Assembly: GCF_001428045.1 (NCBI RefSeq)
Contig: NZ_LMSD01000025.1
Span: 36,407 to 97,012 of the forward strand
Reading direction: 5' to 3'
Length of the DNA: 60,606 bases
From: Paenibacillus sp. Soil750
GTDB taxonomy: Bacteria > Bacillota > Bacilli > Paenibacillales > NBRC-103111
This document shows, one piece after another, positions 52,450-60,606 of the stretch. A program made the translations under genes and the position numbers. The notes below the pieces were generated by a model, which had not been told where the DNA came from, ran no database searches, and worked only from the letters and a program-made list of their open reading frames with translations. The number at the start of each line of letters is the position of its first letter. Positions within the stretch are counted from its first letter, which is position 1.

Positions 52450-52506
52450 TTACTTCGAGAGCATCTGTTTAGTCTTCTTTATGAAAAATTGATTTTGATG
52501 CTGCAT
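52450..52506 (-). CDS. 18-residue leader ORF with strong ribosome site
   Basis: The ATG at 52504-52506 follows GAGGAGGTGGTCGAT, a strong Shine-Dalgarno sequence, and the frame encodes MQHQNQFFIKKTKQMLSK then TAA. It lies between the cre-like box and the 1312-residue gene (58 bp from its start). It is short, basic and unlike any peptide I know. It may be a regulatory leader peptide or a chance frame. Confidence 0.45.
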   Translation of the reverse strand: MQHQNQFFIKKTKQMLSK

Positions 52507-52537
52507 ATCGACCACCTCCTCTCATTCTATCGAGAAA

Positions 52538-52551
52538 TATAAGCGCTTACA
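52538..52551. promoter_or_regulatory. cre (CcpA) box
   Basis: Minus-strand TGTAAGCGCTTATA matches TGWAARCGYTWNCW at all but one position. It lies ~150 bp upstream of the 1312-residue gene, between a TTGAAC -35-like and a TATATT -10-like hexamer. Glucose repression is expected. Confidence 0.65.
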
Positions 52552-52625
52552 ATATATTGGGTTCAATCGGCACATCATCGATATCCTCGATTTCTTGCGC
52601 CGATTCAATACTTTACTCGTCTGTA

Positions 52626-53849
52626 TTACTCCTCCATCTTCCGGCCTTCAGCGTCAAATTGCTTAACATACGCAACCAGCTCAGCGAAATTCACCCAAGA
52701 AATACCCACCTTTTGATCTGCAGCGCCATAAGACATAATCAGATCATCTCCTGCAATAATTCCACCTGTTGTAAACAAGCAGGGCGTAGGATAATCGCTC
52801 GGCATTTCCCAAGCCTGTTGAGCGTACATTAAACGCTTAGAGCATCGATGCGTCACAAACGGGAAGTCGTTATCCTGCTCGCGAACAATCAGGAAGGATT
52901 GTGTATACCCAAAGTGGATATCTTTCTTACCATGATAAGAAACGAGCCATTCGTTAGCTGAAATCTTGAGCGGCGCCCAGCTTGCTCCGATCCGGTTGTC
53001 CTCCCAGTGGAATTGGCTGGTTGCCAGCAGTCGGTGGGTTACCCGGTCCGTTGCGAAGTCCTCCAAATTCTCCGCTGCAGCGAGGTAGATCGATGGTTTC
53101 TTTACTTGAGATCCTTGCGGGAATAATGCAGGTTTCATCGGACGGTGGAGCATCACATATTGCATTTTCCCATCAATTCGCATCTTATCGGGGAACAGGA
53201 ATACATCGCGGTTATCGCTTACATGGCCTTCCGTCAAAGGGCATACATAGACAAAAGCTTCTTCATAACGGCTTGCTTTCAGCCTATCCAAATCCAGCTT
53301 ATACAGGACGGTTACGGTATTGTTGGTACGCGCTGCAATGCTGAATGCATCATCACCTTCTTGCACCCACTCCGGCACATAGTCGTTGCGTGTATCAACC
53401 GAAGGCTCCTGATCAATGAGCCAATACGGACCCGGCGGAAACATTCGGCATGCCACGGAAAGATACAGCTCCCCTTCCACTGGAAATATGCGCGGATCCT
53501 CGATGCAGCCGTTGGAATAATCGCGCACCCGATTACCGTGTATATCTGTAATGTAGATGTCTTCGAACCCCTCATTCAGAGCAGGAGCAAGTGCTGGCCT
53601 GGAAAAGTCGGCATCCCACGTCTTGCCTAGGTCGCCGCTTGCTGCGTACCCCAGAAAGATCGGATATGGGTCGTGCTTACCTTCCTTGCGCTTTTGAGAC
53701 CATGGACCCGTAGCCCGAAAGAGCATATGCAGCTTATCAGAAGCCGGATCTTTTACAATAGCTGGGTTTAGCACCATTTTGCTTGCCCACTCACAACCAG
53801 GAACCGGTTCGAGTACCGGCTGCGGGGAATATCGGAAATGCGGCTTCAT
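52626..53849 (-). CDS. GH130 beta-mannoside phosphorylase-like protein
   Basis: 407 residues from ATG 53847-53849, 9 bases after AGGAGG. It is a five-bladed propeller without signal peptide. The GH130 motifs NPAIVKDP near residue 32 and GCIEDPRI near 116 (catalytic Asp in EDPR) are intact, as are LHMLFRATG and MSYGAADQKVG. GH130 enzymes phosphorolyse beta-mannosides, or hydrolyse them in some subgroups, inside the cell. It follows the permease gene with a 62-bp gap and belongs to this transport operon. The link to mannosides and the neighbouring GH50-like enzyme is inference. Confidence 0.8.
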   Translation of the reverse strand: MKPHFRYSPQPVLEPVPGCEWASKMVLNPAIVKDPASDKLHMLFRATGPWSQKRKEGKHDPYPIFLGYAASGDLGKTWDADFSRPALAPALNEGFEDIYITDIHGNRVRDYSNGCIEDPRIFPVEGELYLSVACRMFPPGPYWLIDQEPSVDTRNDYVPEWVQEGDDAFSIAARTNNTVTVLYKLDLDRLKASRYEEAFVYVCPLTEGHVSDNRDVFLFPDKMRIDGKMQYVMLHRPMKPALFPQGSQVKKPSIYLAAAENLEDFATDRVTHRLLATSQFHWEDNRIGASWAPLKISANEWLVSYHGKKDIHFGYTQSFLIVREQDNDFPFVTHRCSKRLMYAQQAWEMPSDYPTPCLFTTGGIIAGDDLIMSYGAADQKVGISWVNFAELVAYVKQFDAEGRKMEE

Positions 53850-53911
53850 GAAAATGTTCCTCCTATTTTTGAGATAATGAAATCCACAGACTACAATGTA
53901 AGTGATCAAAA

Positions 53912-54787
53912 CTATCCCTTGACCGCGCCAATCGTTAAGCCTTTGATGAAATAGCGCTGTAGGAATGGATACAAGAAGATGATCGGCCCGATCGTAATAC
54001 ATACCGCCGAAAGCTGAACACCTGACGCAGTAACCGCAATGTTAACATTCGCATTTAAATAATCCAGATTCTGCGCATTGGACACGATTCTTCTTAACAT
54101 CATCTGCAGCGGATGATTCTCCGGATTATCAATAAACAACAGCGCATTAAACCAGTCATTCCAGTACGAAAGCGCATAGAACAGGGTGATGGTTGCAATG
54201 ACAGGCATCGAGACCGGCCAAATAATCCGGAAGAAGATATACATCTCATGCGCCCCATCCATCGTCGCCGCCTCATTTAATTCAAACGGAAGCGTCCGGA
54301 AATAGGAGGTCATCAAGAATGCGTTGAAAACGGAGAACATATGCGGTAAGATCAACGCCAATAACGAGTCCCGCAAGTCCAGCCAGTTGGAGATGAGCAA
54401 ATAATAGCCGACCAAACCGGGTGCAAACAGCAGCGTTAAATAAATATAAAAGGAAAGAAAATTCCGATATTTCACCTTCAGATGAGAGGTGACATAGGAA
54501 AACATGGAAGTCATGAGCACAGCCCCGACGGTACCGACCACAGTAACGAATATGGACACAAAGCCGCTTCTATACACTTGACTGCCTTTAAATAAGAAAA
54601 GATAGGAATCAAGCGTAAATTCCGTAGGGAAAATTTGGAATCCTTTAACAATCTGATGTTCCGCTGTGAACGACCCGATATACACAAGCCAGAAGGGAAT
54701 AAGGCAAATTAGAGCAAAAAAACCTATGAATACATATGCCACGGCGGACACGGTCCATTGAGATGCATCTCGTTGTTTCACCATCAT
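53912..54787 (-). CDS. ABC sugar permease, LplC/YtcP type
   Basis: 291 residues, six helices, EAA loop LNEAATMDGAHEMYIFFRII, and C-terminus YFIKGLTIGAVKG typical of LplC subunits. The ATG follows GAGAGGAG; two consecutive ATG codons are possible starts. It lies 14 bp after the LplB-type gene. Confidence 0.9.
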   Translation of the reverse strand: MMVKQRDASQWTVSAVAYVFIGFFALICLIPFWLVYIGSFTAEHQIVKGFQIFPTEFTLDSYLFLFKGSQVYRSGFVSIFVTVVGTVGAVLMTSMFSYVTSHLKVKYRNFLSFYIYLTLLFAPGLVGYYLLISNWLDLRDSLLALILPHMFSVFNAFLMTSYFRTLPFELNEAATMDGAHEMYIFFRIIWPVSMPVIATITLFYALSYWNDWFNALLFIDNPENHPLQMMLRRIVSNAQNLDYLNANVNIAVTASGVQLSAVCITIGPIIFLYPFLQRYFIKGLTIGAVKG

Positions 54788-54801
54788 ACTTAAGCTCCTC
54801 T

Positions 54802-55716
54802 CTAGAATAACTTTGAGTCATTATCAACTCGGCGGACAATCCAATTGAAGAAAAGAATGGTGATAAAACCCATGGCCGACTGGAATAATGCAATTGCCGC
54901 AGCATTGCTGTAGCTGTTCATATTCGAGAAATCCCTCAAGGATCGGTACGTATAAGTATCAATAACATCCGTAGCCTTGTAGAGCAGAGAATTGTCTCCT
55001 ATAATTCCATAAATCAAGCCAAAATCACCGTAGAAGATCCGCCCCAAAGCGAGAAGCGTCAGTACGATAATGGTCGGCCGCAACAACGGCAAGGTAATGT
55101 GCCAGATCTGCTGCCAGCGCTTGGCACCGTCAATTCGCGCGCTTTCATAGTATTCCTCGGAGAAGCCGGTTATGGTCGCAAGATAAATGATCGAACCCCA
55201 CCCTGCGCCTTTCCACACGAATATGATCGTCAGCAACATAGGCCAGACCGAAGGGGTCTGAAACCAATTAACCGGCTGAAAGCCAACGTCCTTTAGCAGC
55301 TGATTGATCATGCCGTCCTGCCCGTTAAAGAAATTAAGGACCATCAGGTTAACGACGATAATGGAAATAAAATGAGGCAAGATCACGAGTGACTGGGTCA
55401 CCTTCTTGAAGAAAACATGTCTGATTTCATTCATGAGCAGGGCAATTAATAAAGAGCTCACTGTACCTGCAGTAATGAACAGAAGGTTCAAGAATACTGT
55501 GTTTAAAGTAACCGCCAACCAATCCGGACCCGTGAAAAAAAACATGAGATTGTCGAGTCCCACCCATCTGCTCCCCCAGATACCTTTAACAGGTATAAAC
55601 TGCTTGAAGGCCAATACATGAGCTGACATCGGTAAATAAGAAAAAATAAAAACGTACACAATTACGGGAAGCGCCATAGCATACAGCCACTTGTTCTTCC
55701 TGAGTTCCAGCATCAT
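54802..55716 (-). CDS. ABC sugar permease, LplB type
   Basis: 304 residues from the double ATG at 55711-55716, which follows AAAGGTGAG; a longer frame to 55758 has no ribosome site. The N-terminus LELRKNKWLYAMALPVIVYV and EAA loop YYESARIDGAKRWQQIWHIT identify an LplB-type permease, with E-S-A in place of E-A-A. It forms an importer with the LplC-type subunit and the binding protein encoded upstream. Confidence 0.9.
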   Translation of the reverse strand: MMLELRKNKWLYAMALPVIVYVFIFSYLPMSAHVLAFKQFIPVKGIWGSRWVGLDNLMFFFTGPDWLAVTLNTVFLNLLFITAGTVSSLLIALLMNEIRHVFFKKVTQSLVILPHFISIIVVNLMVLNFFNGQDGMINQLLKDVGFQPVNWFQTPSVWPMLLTIIFVWKGAGWGSIIYLATITGFSEEYYESARIDGAKRWQQIWHITLPLLRPTIIVLTLLALGRIFYGDFGLIYGIIGDNSLLYKATDVIDTYTYRSLRDFSNMNSYSNAAAIALFQSAMGFITILFFNWIVRRVDNDSKLF

Positions 55717-55866
55717 AATGCTCACCTTTCCTTTCGTATGTGACTGTATCTTACTCATTCGTAGAGCTGGCGTATAGTCTTGCTTTTATCAATGAGTTTG
55801 AACTGTAACAGCCCATGGAGGTTTGAATTCTATCACACACGGAAGTCCGGAGTTTACTAATATTAA

Positions 55867-55900
55867 AAGCCGGCGGACCTTGGTCAAGGTCGCCGGCTCT
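55867..55900 (-). terminator. Hairpin between binding-protein and permease genes
   Basis: On the minus strand AGCCGGCGACCTTG-acc-AAGGTCCGCCGGCTTTTAA has a long, nearly perfect stem and a short T-run. It lies just past the binding-protein stop. Such hairpins commonly lower permease expression relative to the binding protein. Confidence 0.75.
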
Positions 55901-55909
55901 TAGGGCAGT

Positions 55910-57427
55910 TTACTTCTTTTTACTGGCTAGGTACGCATCCAGCTGTTTTTGATACTCAACTTGGACTTTCTTAACATTAGCATAAGCCTTATCCTTAAAC
56001 TTCGCTAAACCCTCTTTCGGTTCAATTAGACCCAATATAATCGGATCATACAACTCTTTACCCACATTGCTCAATTGTGCAATTTCATTGGATACCGGGC
56101 TTGGATCGAAAGTAAATCCGGCAAGAATATCTGTTGTAAAATTGTTAGGATCCCGCTGCCACTTGTTCAACTTGATAACATCTTCAGGCAAGCTGGCATC
56201 GATCCGGTCCAACTTGGAGTTCCAGCCCCACGCGAAAGGAATACCAGCATAAGTGCTTTCTTTGATGGGTTTGAAAAGGCCCTCGCCCGAATCTTCCCAG
56301 TTCTTACCCTTTATTCCGTAAGCAAGCAAGTCGTAATTATCCTTCTGGTTTAACCAATTGACGAATTGAATGGCGCGTTCTTTGTTTTTGCTGACTACTG
56401 GGACGGCAATGAAGTTTCCTGCTTTGAAAGTTGAGGCCATCTTCATACTTGGATCATACAAGCTGAATGCTTCTGCGGAAGCTCCTGGAACTGACTTTTC
56501 CAGAGAAGTTCTGGTGCTAAGAGCTACACCGAAATCATTGAAGGTTGATACAGCTGCTTTTCCTTTAGCAAATTCCGCATTTTTAAGAATGAGGGCATCT
56601 TTGGCAAGAATCATATCCTGGTAGAACTTGTGATTTTGTTCGAAATTTTTCATGATCATCGGGTCCATATTATCAAAGATATTATAGGCCTTTCCATCAT
56701 TGCCTTTGGTATACAGCCCAGGATAATTCGAGATAGCGGCAAGATTGGCTTTCGGATCCAGCATACTTGCCATCTTCAAACCAGTATGTTCGGTGCCGTT
56801 AGGAATATACGGGGTGATATCCGGAGCCTTCTCTTTCACAGCATACATAAATTTGACCAGATCATCGTAGCTCTTGATCGGAGCAATGCCCAGCTTCTCC
56901 CGGATGTCCTTGCGTATAACAAACGTCCACGGACGAATGAAATTCACTTCAAGCGGTACCGCGTACAATTTACCGTTCACTTTGTTGGCTTCTAGCAGTT
57001 GCGCAGAGCGGTTGCTCTTAATCTCAGGTCCATACTTATCAATGAATGAGTCTAATGGTTCATAGAGCCCAGCTGCAATATTTTGATACGGATTATTGTC
57101 CCAAATCAGATCGTAATCTTCCGCGGAGGACAATGCGACTTGGCGTTTCTGAAGGACATCCGCCCATGGAATAAACACCACGTTCAGCTTCACATTAAGC
57201 GAACCGGCAAGACGATTCTCCATCTCTCCCTTCACTTCACTCCAATTGGCTGGCGGATCTCCCGGGAACATGATTTTCAATGTAACCGGATCTAATTTGG
57301 CCACCGTGGAAGCTGCTGGTTTGCCGGTTGGGGAAGTTGCCGCCTCCTTCGAACCGCAAGCGGCCAATGTTCCTGCCAGTATTAGCGATGTCACCATTAA
57401 TAAGGTACTTTTACTTCTTAACTTCAC
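55910..57427 (-). CDS. Lipoprotein solute-binding protein, LplA type
   Basis: 505 residues. The lipoprotein signal ends LAGTLAACGS with the lipidated cysteine in LAAC. A Ser/Thr/Ala-rich linker and a family 1 binding domain follow (LDPVTLKIMFPGDPPANW, DYDLIWDNNPYQNIAAG). AGGAGGGG precedes the start. It is the first gene of the third transporter unit and is followed by a hairpin, then the two permeases. Confidence 0.9.
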   Translation of the reverse strand: MKLRSKSTLLMVTSLILAGTLAACGSKEAATSPTGKPAASTVAKLDPVTLKIMFPGDPPANWSEVKGEMENRLAGSLNVKLNVVFIPWADVLQKRQVALSSAEDYDLIWDNNPYQNIAAGLYEPLDSFIDKYGPEIKSNRSAQLLEANKVNGKLYAVPLEVNFIRPWTFVIRKDIREKLGIAPIKSYDDLVKFMYAVKEKAPDITPYIPNGTEHTGLKMASMLDPKANLAAISNYPGLYTKGNDGKAYNIFDNMDPMIMKNFEQNHKFYQDMILAKDALILKNAEFAKGKAAVSTFNDFGVALSTRTSLEKSVPGASAEAFSLYDPSMKMASTFKAGNFIAVPVVSKNKERAIQFVNWLNQKDNYDLLAYGIKGKNWEDSGEGLFKPIKESTYAGIPFAWGWNSKLDRIDASLPEDVIKLNKWQRDPNNFTTDILAGFTFDPSPVSNEIAQLSNVGKELYDPIILGLIEPKEGLAKFKDKAYANVKKVQVEYQKQLDAYLASKKK

Positions 57428-57627
57428 TGTTTAACCCCTCCTGTTTTATGATCAACCGAGCAACGACATAACCATCGTACGCATTTTGGTTTCGTGTGTC
57501 CGGTGTGCTCGGTTCGTACTAGATCATACCCGGATTGCTCAGCTTCCGTACAGTCCGGTATCTATCAATCAGTATGAAATATTATAAAGGGGGGAGTATC
57601 AATTGCCCAACAATCAGAGTACGAATT

Positions 57628-59901
57628 TCAATGCTCTACATCATGTTTTCCCATACGGTATTGGTTCGGCGTCATCCCGGTCGCTCGCTTGAATGCCGCA
57701 AAGAAGGTGCTCTTAGTTTGAAATCCAGACTGTTCCGTTATATCTGCAACGGTCCAATCGGTCGTTGTAAGCAGCTTGATGACATGCTCGATCCGTTGGT
57801 CTGTAATATAATCGGATAATGAGCAATTAAACTGATCCTTGAATATTTGTCTGGCATAGTTCACAGACATGGATACATGTGCGGCAATGTCATCTACGGA
57901 AAGCATCGGATTGTGAAGATGATTGCGTACATATTCGATCATCTCCGCAGCGACCTCATCCTTTCGGCTCGAGGCATTCTTCTTCCGGTTCTGTTCTATG
58001 GTCTGCAGCATCACCTGGTACAGCCACGCTTTCACTTCACCTAAGGTGGCGAATTGTTCCAGAAAAGAATGAATACTCTTCATCCCTTGAAATGTTTTAT
58101 AGTTTTTGAAGCTTTTCATGATGGAATAAATGATGTGAGTCAACTGCAGTTTGCATTCCTGATAGCTTAGTTCCTGCATATGCAAGGTGAGGTGATCCAA
58201 ATAACCTTCAAGTGCTTTATCATTCTTAAGCTGAACAGATTGAATAACCTGTTTCAGCAATGCTTCATCGAGATCACTGTCTTTGCCTCGTTCATATCGC
58301 TCCAAATCATCAGAAGTAAACACCCTATCCTCATGATTAATGAATCCCATTAACGTCAGTTCGTAAAGCTGGTTATAGATAATTTGTAGATTCTCCTCAA
58401 CATCAAGCACGGAACTGATAGCTGCATGCACTTCCAGCTTAAGCCATCGACTGATCTGAACCTTTACGTCATCCATCGCTCCTATTGCTAGTACCATTTC
58501 TTCCTCTGAAGTAGACAAAGAAATGAGCGCCACAATGTGATCAGAGCCGAAATCGACTGTTTCCGCAACAAACCCGTGATTCGAAAGAACTTCGACCATA
58601 ATATTCCCTAATGCAAAGCGCAATAGTTTGCGCGAGGCAAAGTCAAACTGTTCTTCGAAGCGTCCGTACGATTCCAGACGAATGACCGCCATACGGAATG
58701 ATCCCGTTTCGAGAATTTGCGTTTGGTTCCTAATAAACTCTTCAATTGGTTTGGATGACTTCGAATTAAGAATCCATTGACGCAAGAAATCATCCTTCAC
58801 CAGAGCTTTGCTGCTTTTGATCGATGAATCCAATTGTTCAATCTTCTCAACAAGCGAATGGAAACCGGAATGAATCCATGCCATTTCATTGCCGGCATTT
58901 GATGCTTGTAGGATAGCATGTTCCTTGCCTAGTTTGCTTCGTATTTGAGAGGCCAAGTCGCTTAGAGGCTTTAAGCTGCGGTATGATTGCCAAAACAAAT
59001 ATAACAGCAAGGCTAACAGCAGAAAGATCGAAGAACCAATAATTTGGATACGAATCTTAGCAACCTTTGCTTGCCATAAGGAGATCGGTGCCATGTGATA
59101 TATATTCCATCCTTCTACAGGAAACCGTTCTGACTGAATGGACCAGGTTTCATTGCCAAAATTCCATTTCCAGCCCTGGTCTACTGCCGATTTATCTATT
59201 TCCATTAGCGCTTGGGTTAACGCAGGGTCCGTATTCCCTAGGATGAACTCTTTATTTTTGCCTTCAATATAAATTTTATTGGGATCATCTGCTGAAATCT
59301 GCAGCATGTTCTCATTCAACAATGGTTTACTGAACAGAATTGCAATAAATCCCTGAAAGTTCTGATTAGGTCCGGCTGCTGGTACGACAAGTGCAAGAAA
59401 CGATTCTCCTCCCACTTCATGGTTAACATACTGCAAATACGGCGTTTTTTGATTCTTAATGTAGTCCAACATCGTTTGGTCATAAAAATCCTTTGTCGTA
59501 TAGATGCTCGATTCAGAAGTGTAGATTTGATCAATATTAAAGTTAATTAAATAAATGCCTCGAATGAAAGGCTCACTGCTCATAAATCCCCTTACACTTG
59601 TCGCTGCTTTATCCAATGTCAAAGGGGAATACTCGTCCTTCCCCATGTTTATCCAGAGCGCAATGCTTTGATCCGAATAGATTCTTAGCGCAAACTGGCG
59701 TAATTTTTGCAGGGTAAATTCCGAGGTTTTAACGATTTGATTAATTTTCACCTGATTGGACTTGTCCGTTTCATCCATCGCGCTTTTAGCGAACTGTTGG
59801 CTGAGGAACACGGTAAATACTAGGGTAAGTAAGCTCACTGCAATGCAGGAATACATAAATATGTTTAAATACATCTTCTTTGGCTTTATCCGGCTCCACA
59901 T
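57628..59901 (-). CDS. Transmembrane AraC-type regulator
   Basis: 757 residues. TM1 (about 12-33), an extracytoplasmic Cache-like sensor (about 35-285), TM2 (about 287-308, IIGSSIFLLLALLLYLFWQ), a cytoplasmic linker, and a C-terminal AraC double helix-turn-helix (VDDIAAHVSMSVNYARQIFK, ITEQSGFQTKSTFFAAFKRA). Its organisation matches the regulator at 13969-16218, with low sequence identity. It lies directly upstream of the binding-protein gene and presumably controls that transport unit. The ribosome site (AAGGGTAGGG) is weak. Confidence 0.88.
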   Translation of the reverse strand: MWSRIKPKKMYLNIFMYSCIAVSLLTLVFTVFLSQQFAKSAMDETDKSNQVKINQIVKTSEFTLQKLRQFALRIYSDQSIALWINMGKDEYSPLTLDKAATSVRGFMSSEPFIRGIYLINFNIDQIYTSESSIYTTKDFYDQTMLDYIKNQKTPYLQYVNHEVGGESFLALVVPAAGPNQNFQGFIAILFSKPLLNENMLQISADDPNKIYIEGKNKEFILGNTDPALTQALMEIDKSAVDQGWKWNFGNETWSIQSERFPVEGWNIYHMAPISLWQAKVAKIRIQIIGSSIFLLLALLLYLFWQSYRSLKPLSDLASQIRSKLGKEHAILQASNAGNEMAWIHSGFHSLVEKIEQLDSSIKSSKALVKDDFLRQWILNSKSSKPIEEFIRNQTQILETGSFRMAVIRLESYGRFEEQFDFASRKLLRFALGNIMVEVLSNHGFVAETVDFGSDHIVALISLSTSEEEMVLAIGAMDDVKVQISRWLKLEVHAAISSVLDVEENLQIIYNQLYELTLMGFINHEDRVFTSDDLERYERGKDSDLDEALLKQVIQSVQLKNDKALEGYLDHLTLHMQELSYQECKLQLTHIIYSIMKSFKNYKTFQGMKSIHSFLEQFATLGEVKAWLYQVMLQTIEQNRKKNASSRKDEVAAEMIEYVRNHLHNPMLSVDDIAAHVSMSVNYARQIFKDQFNCSLSDYITDQRIEHVIKLLTTTDWTVADITEQSGFQTKSTFFAAFKRATGMTPNQYRMGKHDVEH

Positions 59902-60035
59902 GGCATACCCTACCCTTCTTTCTCAATATATCACACGAAAACAATATGACAGGATTCCTGCTTTGTCCAGTATGAATCTTAACAAAGAAGTGTGAATTTT
60001 ATTACATGAGCAGAGTCATCTTCGTTTAAATCATT

Positions 60036-60344
60036 CTACCAATTCCCCATCATTTTTTGCTGTTGGGAGACAAATATAAGTTTGAAATAATTATTAATGG
60101 TCTCTTCCATGCGTTTCCTAAGGACGAAGAAAGAATAGAATAACTTCTTCAACTTATTTGCTAATATGCCAACATTCACTACAGCTCGTTCTTTATCTAA
60201 TTTATGAGGTCCCGATTTTTCAATTGCATTATCAATAGCATTTAAAAAATCAAACCAGTCTTGATCAGAAAAAACGTGACCTTTGTTTCTTAAAAAATCG
60301 GTTTGATCTACAAACTGATCACCACATGCACATTGGATCTTCAT
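60036..60344 (-). CDS. Hypothetical small protein with N-terminal C-x-C motif
   Basis: 102 residues starting MKIQCACGDQFVDQTDF. The first ten residues look like half of a zinc ribbon (C-A-C-G), but no second cysteine pair follows. The remainder is helical and ends in a basic tail. GAGGAATTCTA precedes the ATG, which sits well. I have seen such short genes annotated as hypothetical in Bacillaceae, with no function. It is the first gene of the third cassette-like block, followed upstream by element E15. Confidence 0.6.
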   Translation of the reverse strand: MKIQCACGDQFVDQTDFLRNKGHVFSDQDWFDFLNAIDNAIEKSGPHKLDKERAVVNVGILANKLKKLFYSFFVLRKRMEETINNYFKLIFVSQQQKMMGNW

Positions 60345-60431
60345 TAGAATTCCTCATTTCTAATATTAAGGAAATTGCGTTTAATGACCATTATTTGAAC
60401 ATAGTGATAATGTATTCGCAGGGCGTTTAAA

Positions 60432-60522
60432 CAATCCTGCCCTTAGCTTAATGAAAATAGAGCAGCCGCTGATCGCAAACTGCTCCATGGTGCGTTCAAC
60501 TAACGTTCTCCGTTAGTTTAGT
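60432..60522. repeat. Paired-site element E15
   Basis: Left site CAATCCTGCCC-TTAGCTTAATG (one base missing) and right site CAACTAACGTTCTCCGTTAGTTTAG have cores at about 60442 and 60512, 70 bp apart. The hairpin is weaker: GAGCAGCC...GGTGC and AGAGCAG/CTGCTCC-type pairing at about 60461-60489. The arrangement otherwise equals E1. Confidence 0.65.
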
Positions 60523-60556
60523 GACCTGACTTTTATTTATACTACGGTATACCATA

Positions 60557-60606
60557 CTAATTCATAGAGGCAATATCATATCGTATTTGGTCAACTTCAT
60601 TGTTAG
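60557..60606 (-). CDS. Possible 3' end of a further cassette gene (partial)
   Basis: The minus strand is open from the window edge to a TAG at 60557-60559, encoding NNEVDQIRYDIASMN. The position, upstream of E15 and ending ~35 bp before its right site, fits a cassette-type gene. Too short to assign. Confidence 0.3.
   Translation of the reverse strand, partial: NNEVDQIRYDIASMN

Noticed and set aside
57590..57630. Plus-strand ribosome-like site AAGGGGGGAG with TTG start near 57600
   Set aside because: The frame runs antisense into the AraC regulator and has no protein-like character.
1070..60522. Calling the elements classical integron attC sites
   Set aside because: In most elements the two cores are direct repeats rather than inverted R-boxes, the consensus RYYYAAC/GTTRRRY is not met, and no IntI is present. 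I keep only the analogy.

Overview
The window reads as a chromosome segment of a spore-forming, polysaccharide-degrading Bacillota, most likely Paenibacillaceae. This rests on three sets of LplB/LplC-type permeases with lipoprotein binding proteins, transmembrane AraC-type regulators beside them, SLH (S-layer) domains on a giant amylolytic enzyme, fragments of the sporulation sigma factor gene sigK, strong AGGAGG-type ribosome sites and two candidate CcpA (cre) boxes. No rRNA, tRNA, CRISPR array, transposase or integrase is visible.

Layout. (1) 0-2.5 kb: small minus-strand genes separated by ~100-bp elements, each made of two related sites about 57-72 bp apart with a GC-rich hairpin between them. 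(2) 2.7-4.6 kb: an epoxide-hydrolase-like gene and a divergent WYL regulator. (3) 4.8-5.5 kb: scar made of ABC-ATPase and sigK fragments. (4) 5.6-22.3 kb: pectin-type locus with PL22-like lyase, GH105, secreted beta-helix protein, SGNH esterase, AraC regulator, binding protein, two permeases, PL22-like propeller and GH28. (5) 22.5-23.9 kb: second scar with sigK 3' end, gutted ABC ATPase and a gutted secreted sulfatase. (6) 24.0-36.1 kb: cupin-AraC regulator, four consecutive sulfatases, GH51 arabinofuranosidase, binding protein and two permeases. (7) 36.5-40.3 kb: second block of small genes, including two SUKH (SMI1/KNR4) proteins, with the same paired-site elements. (8) 40.3-41.7 kb: third scar with an N-terminally truncated ABC ATPase fused to a stub of sigK. 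(9) 41.8-59.9 kb: 2086-residue amylopullulanase-like enzyme, 1312-residue GH50-like enzyme, GH130 phosphorylase, transporter and AraC regulator. (10) 60.0-60.6 kb: the small-gene/element pattern resumes.

How it works together (inference). Secreted depolymerases release oligosaccharides, lipoprotein-dependent LplBC-type importers take them up (no ATPase is encoded beside them, so a shared MsmX-type ATPase is likely), and enzymes without signal peptides (GH28, GH105, PL22-like, sulfatases, GH51, GH130) finish degradation in the cytoplasm. The sulfatase block implies a sulfated, arabinose-containing substrate.

The least explained feature is the array of small, co-oriented, unrelated genes, each followed by a paired-site hairpin element. 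Its topology resembles an integron cassette array, but its boundary sequence is not a classical attC and no recombinase is present. Next in interest are three differently deleted sigK-ABC remnants, one at the downstream edge of each catabolic block, and two out-of-frame tandem duplications of 88 and 89 bp inside cassette genes.
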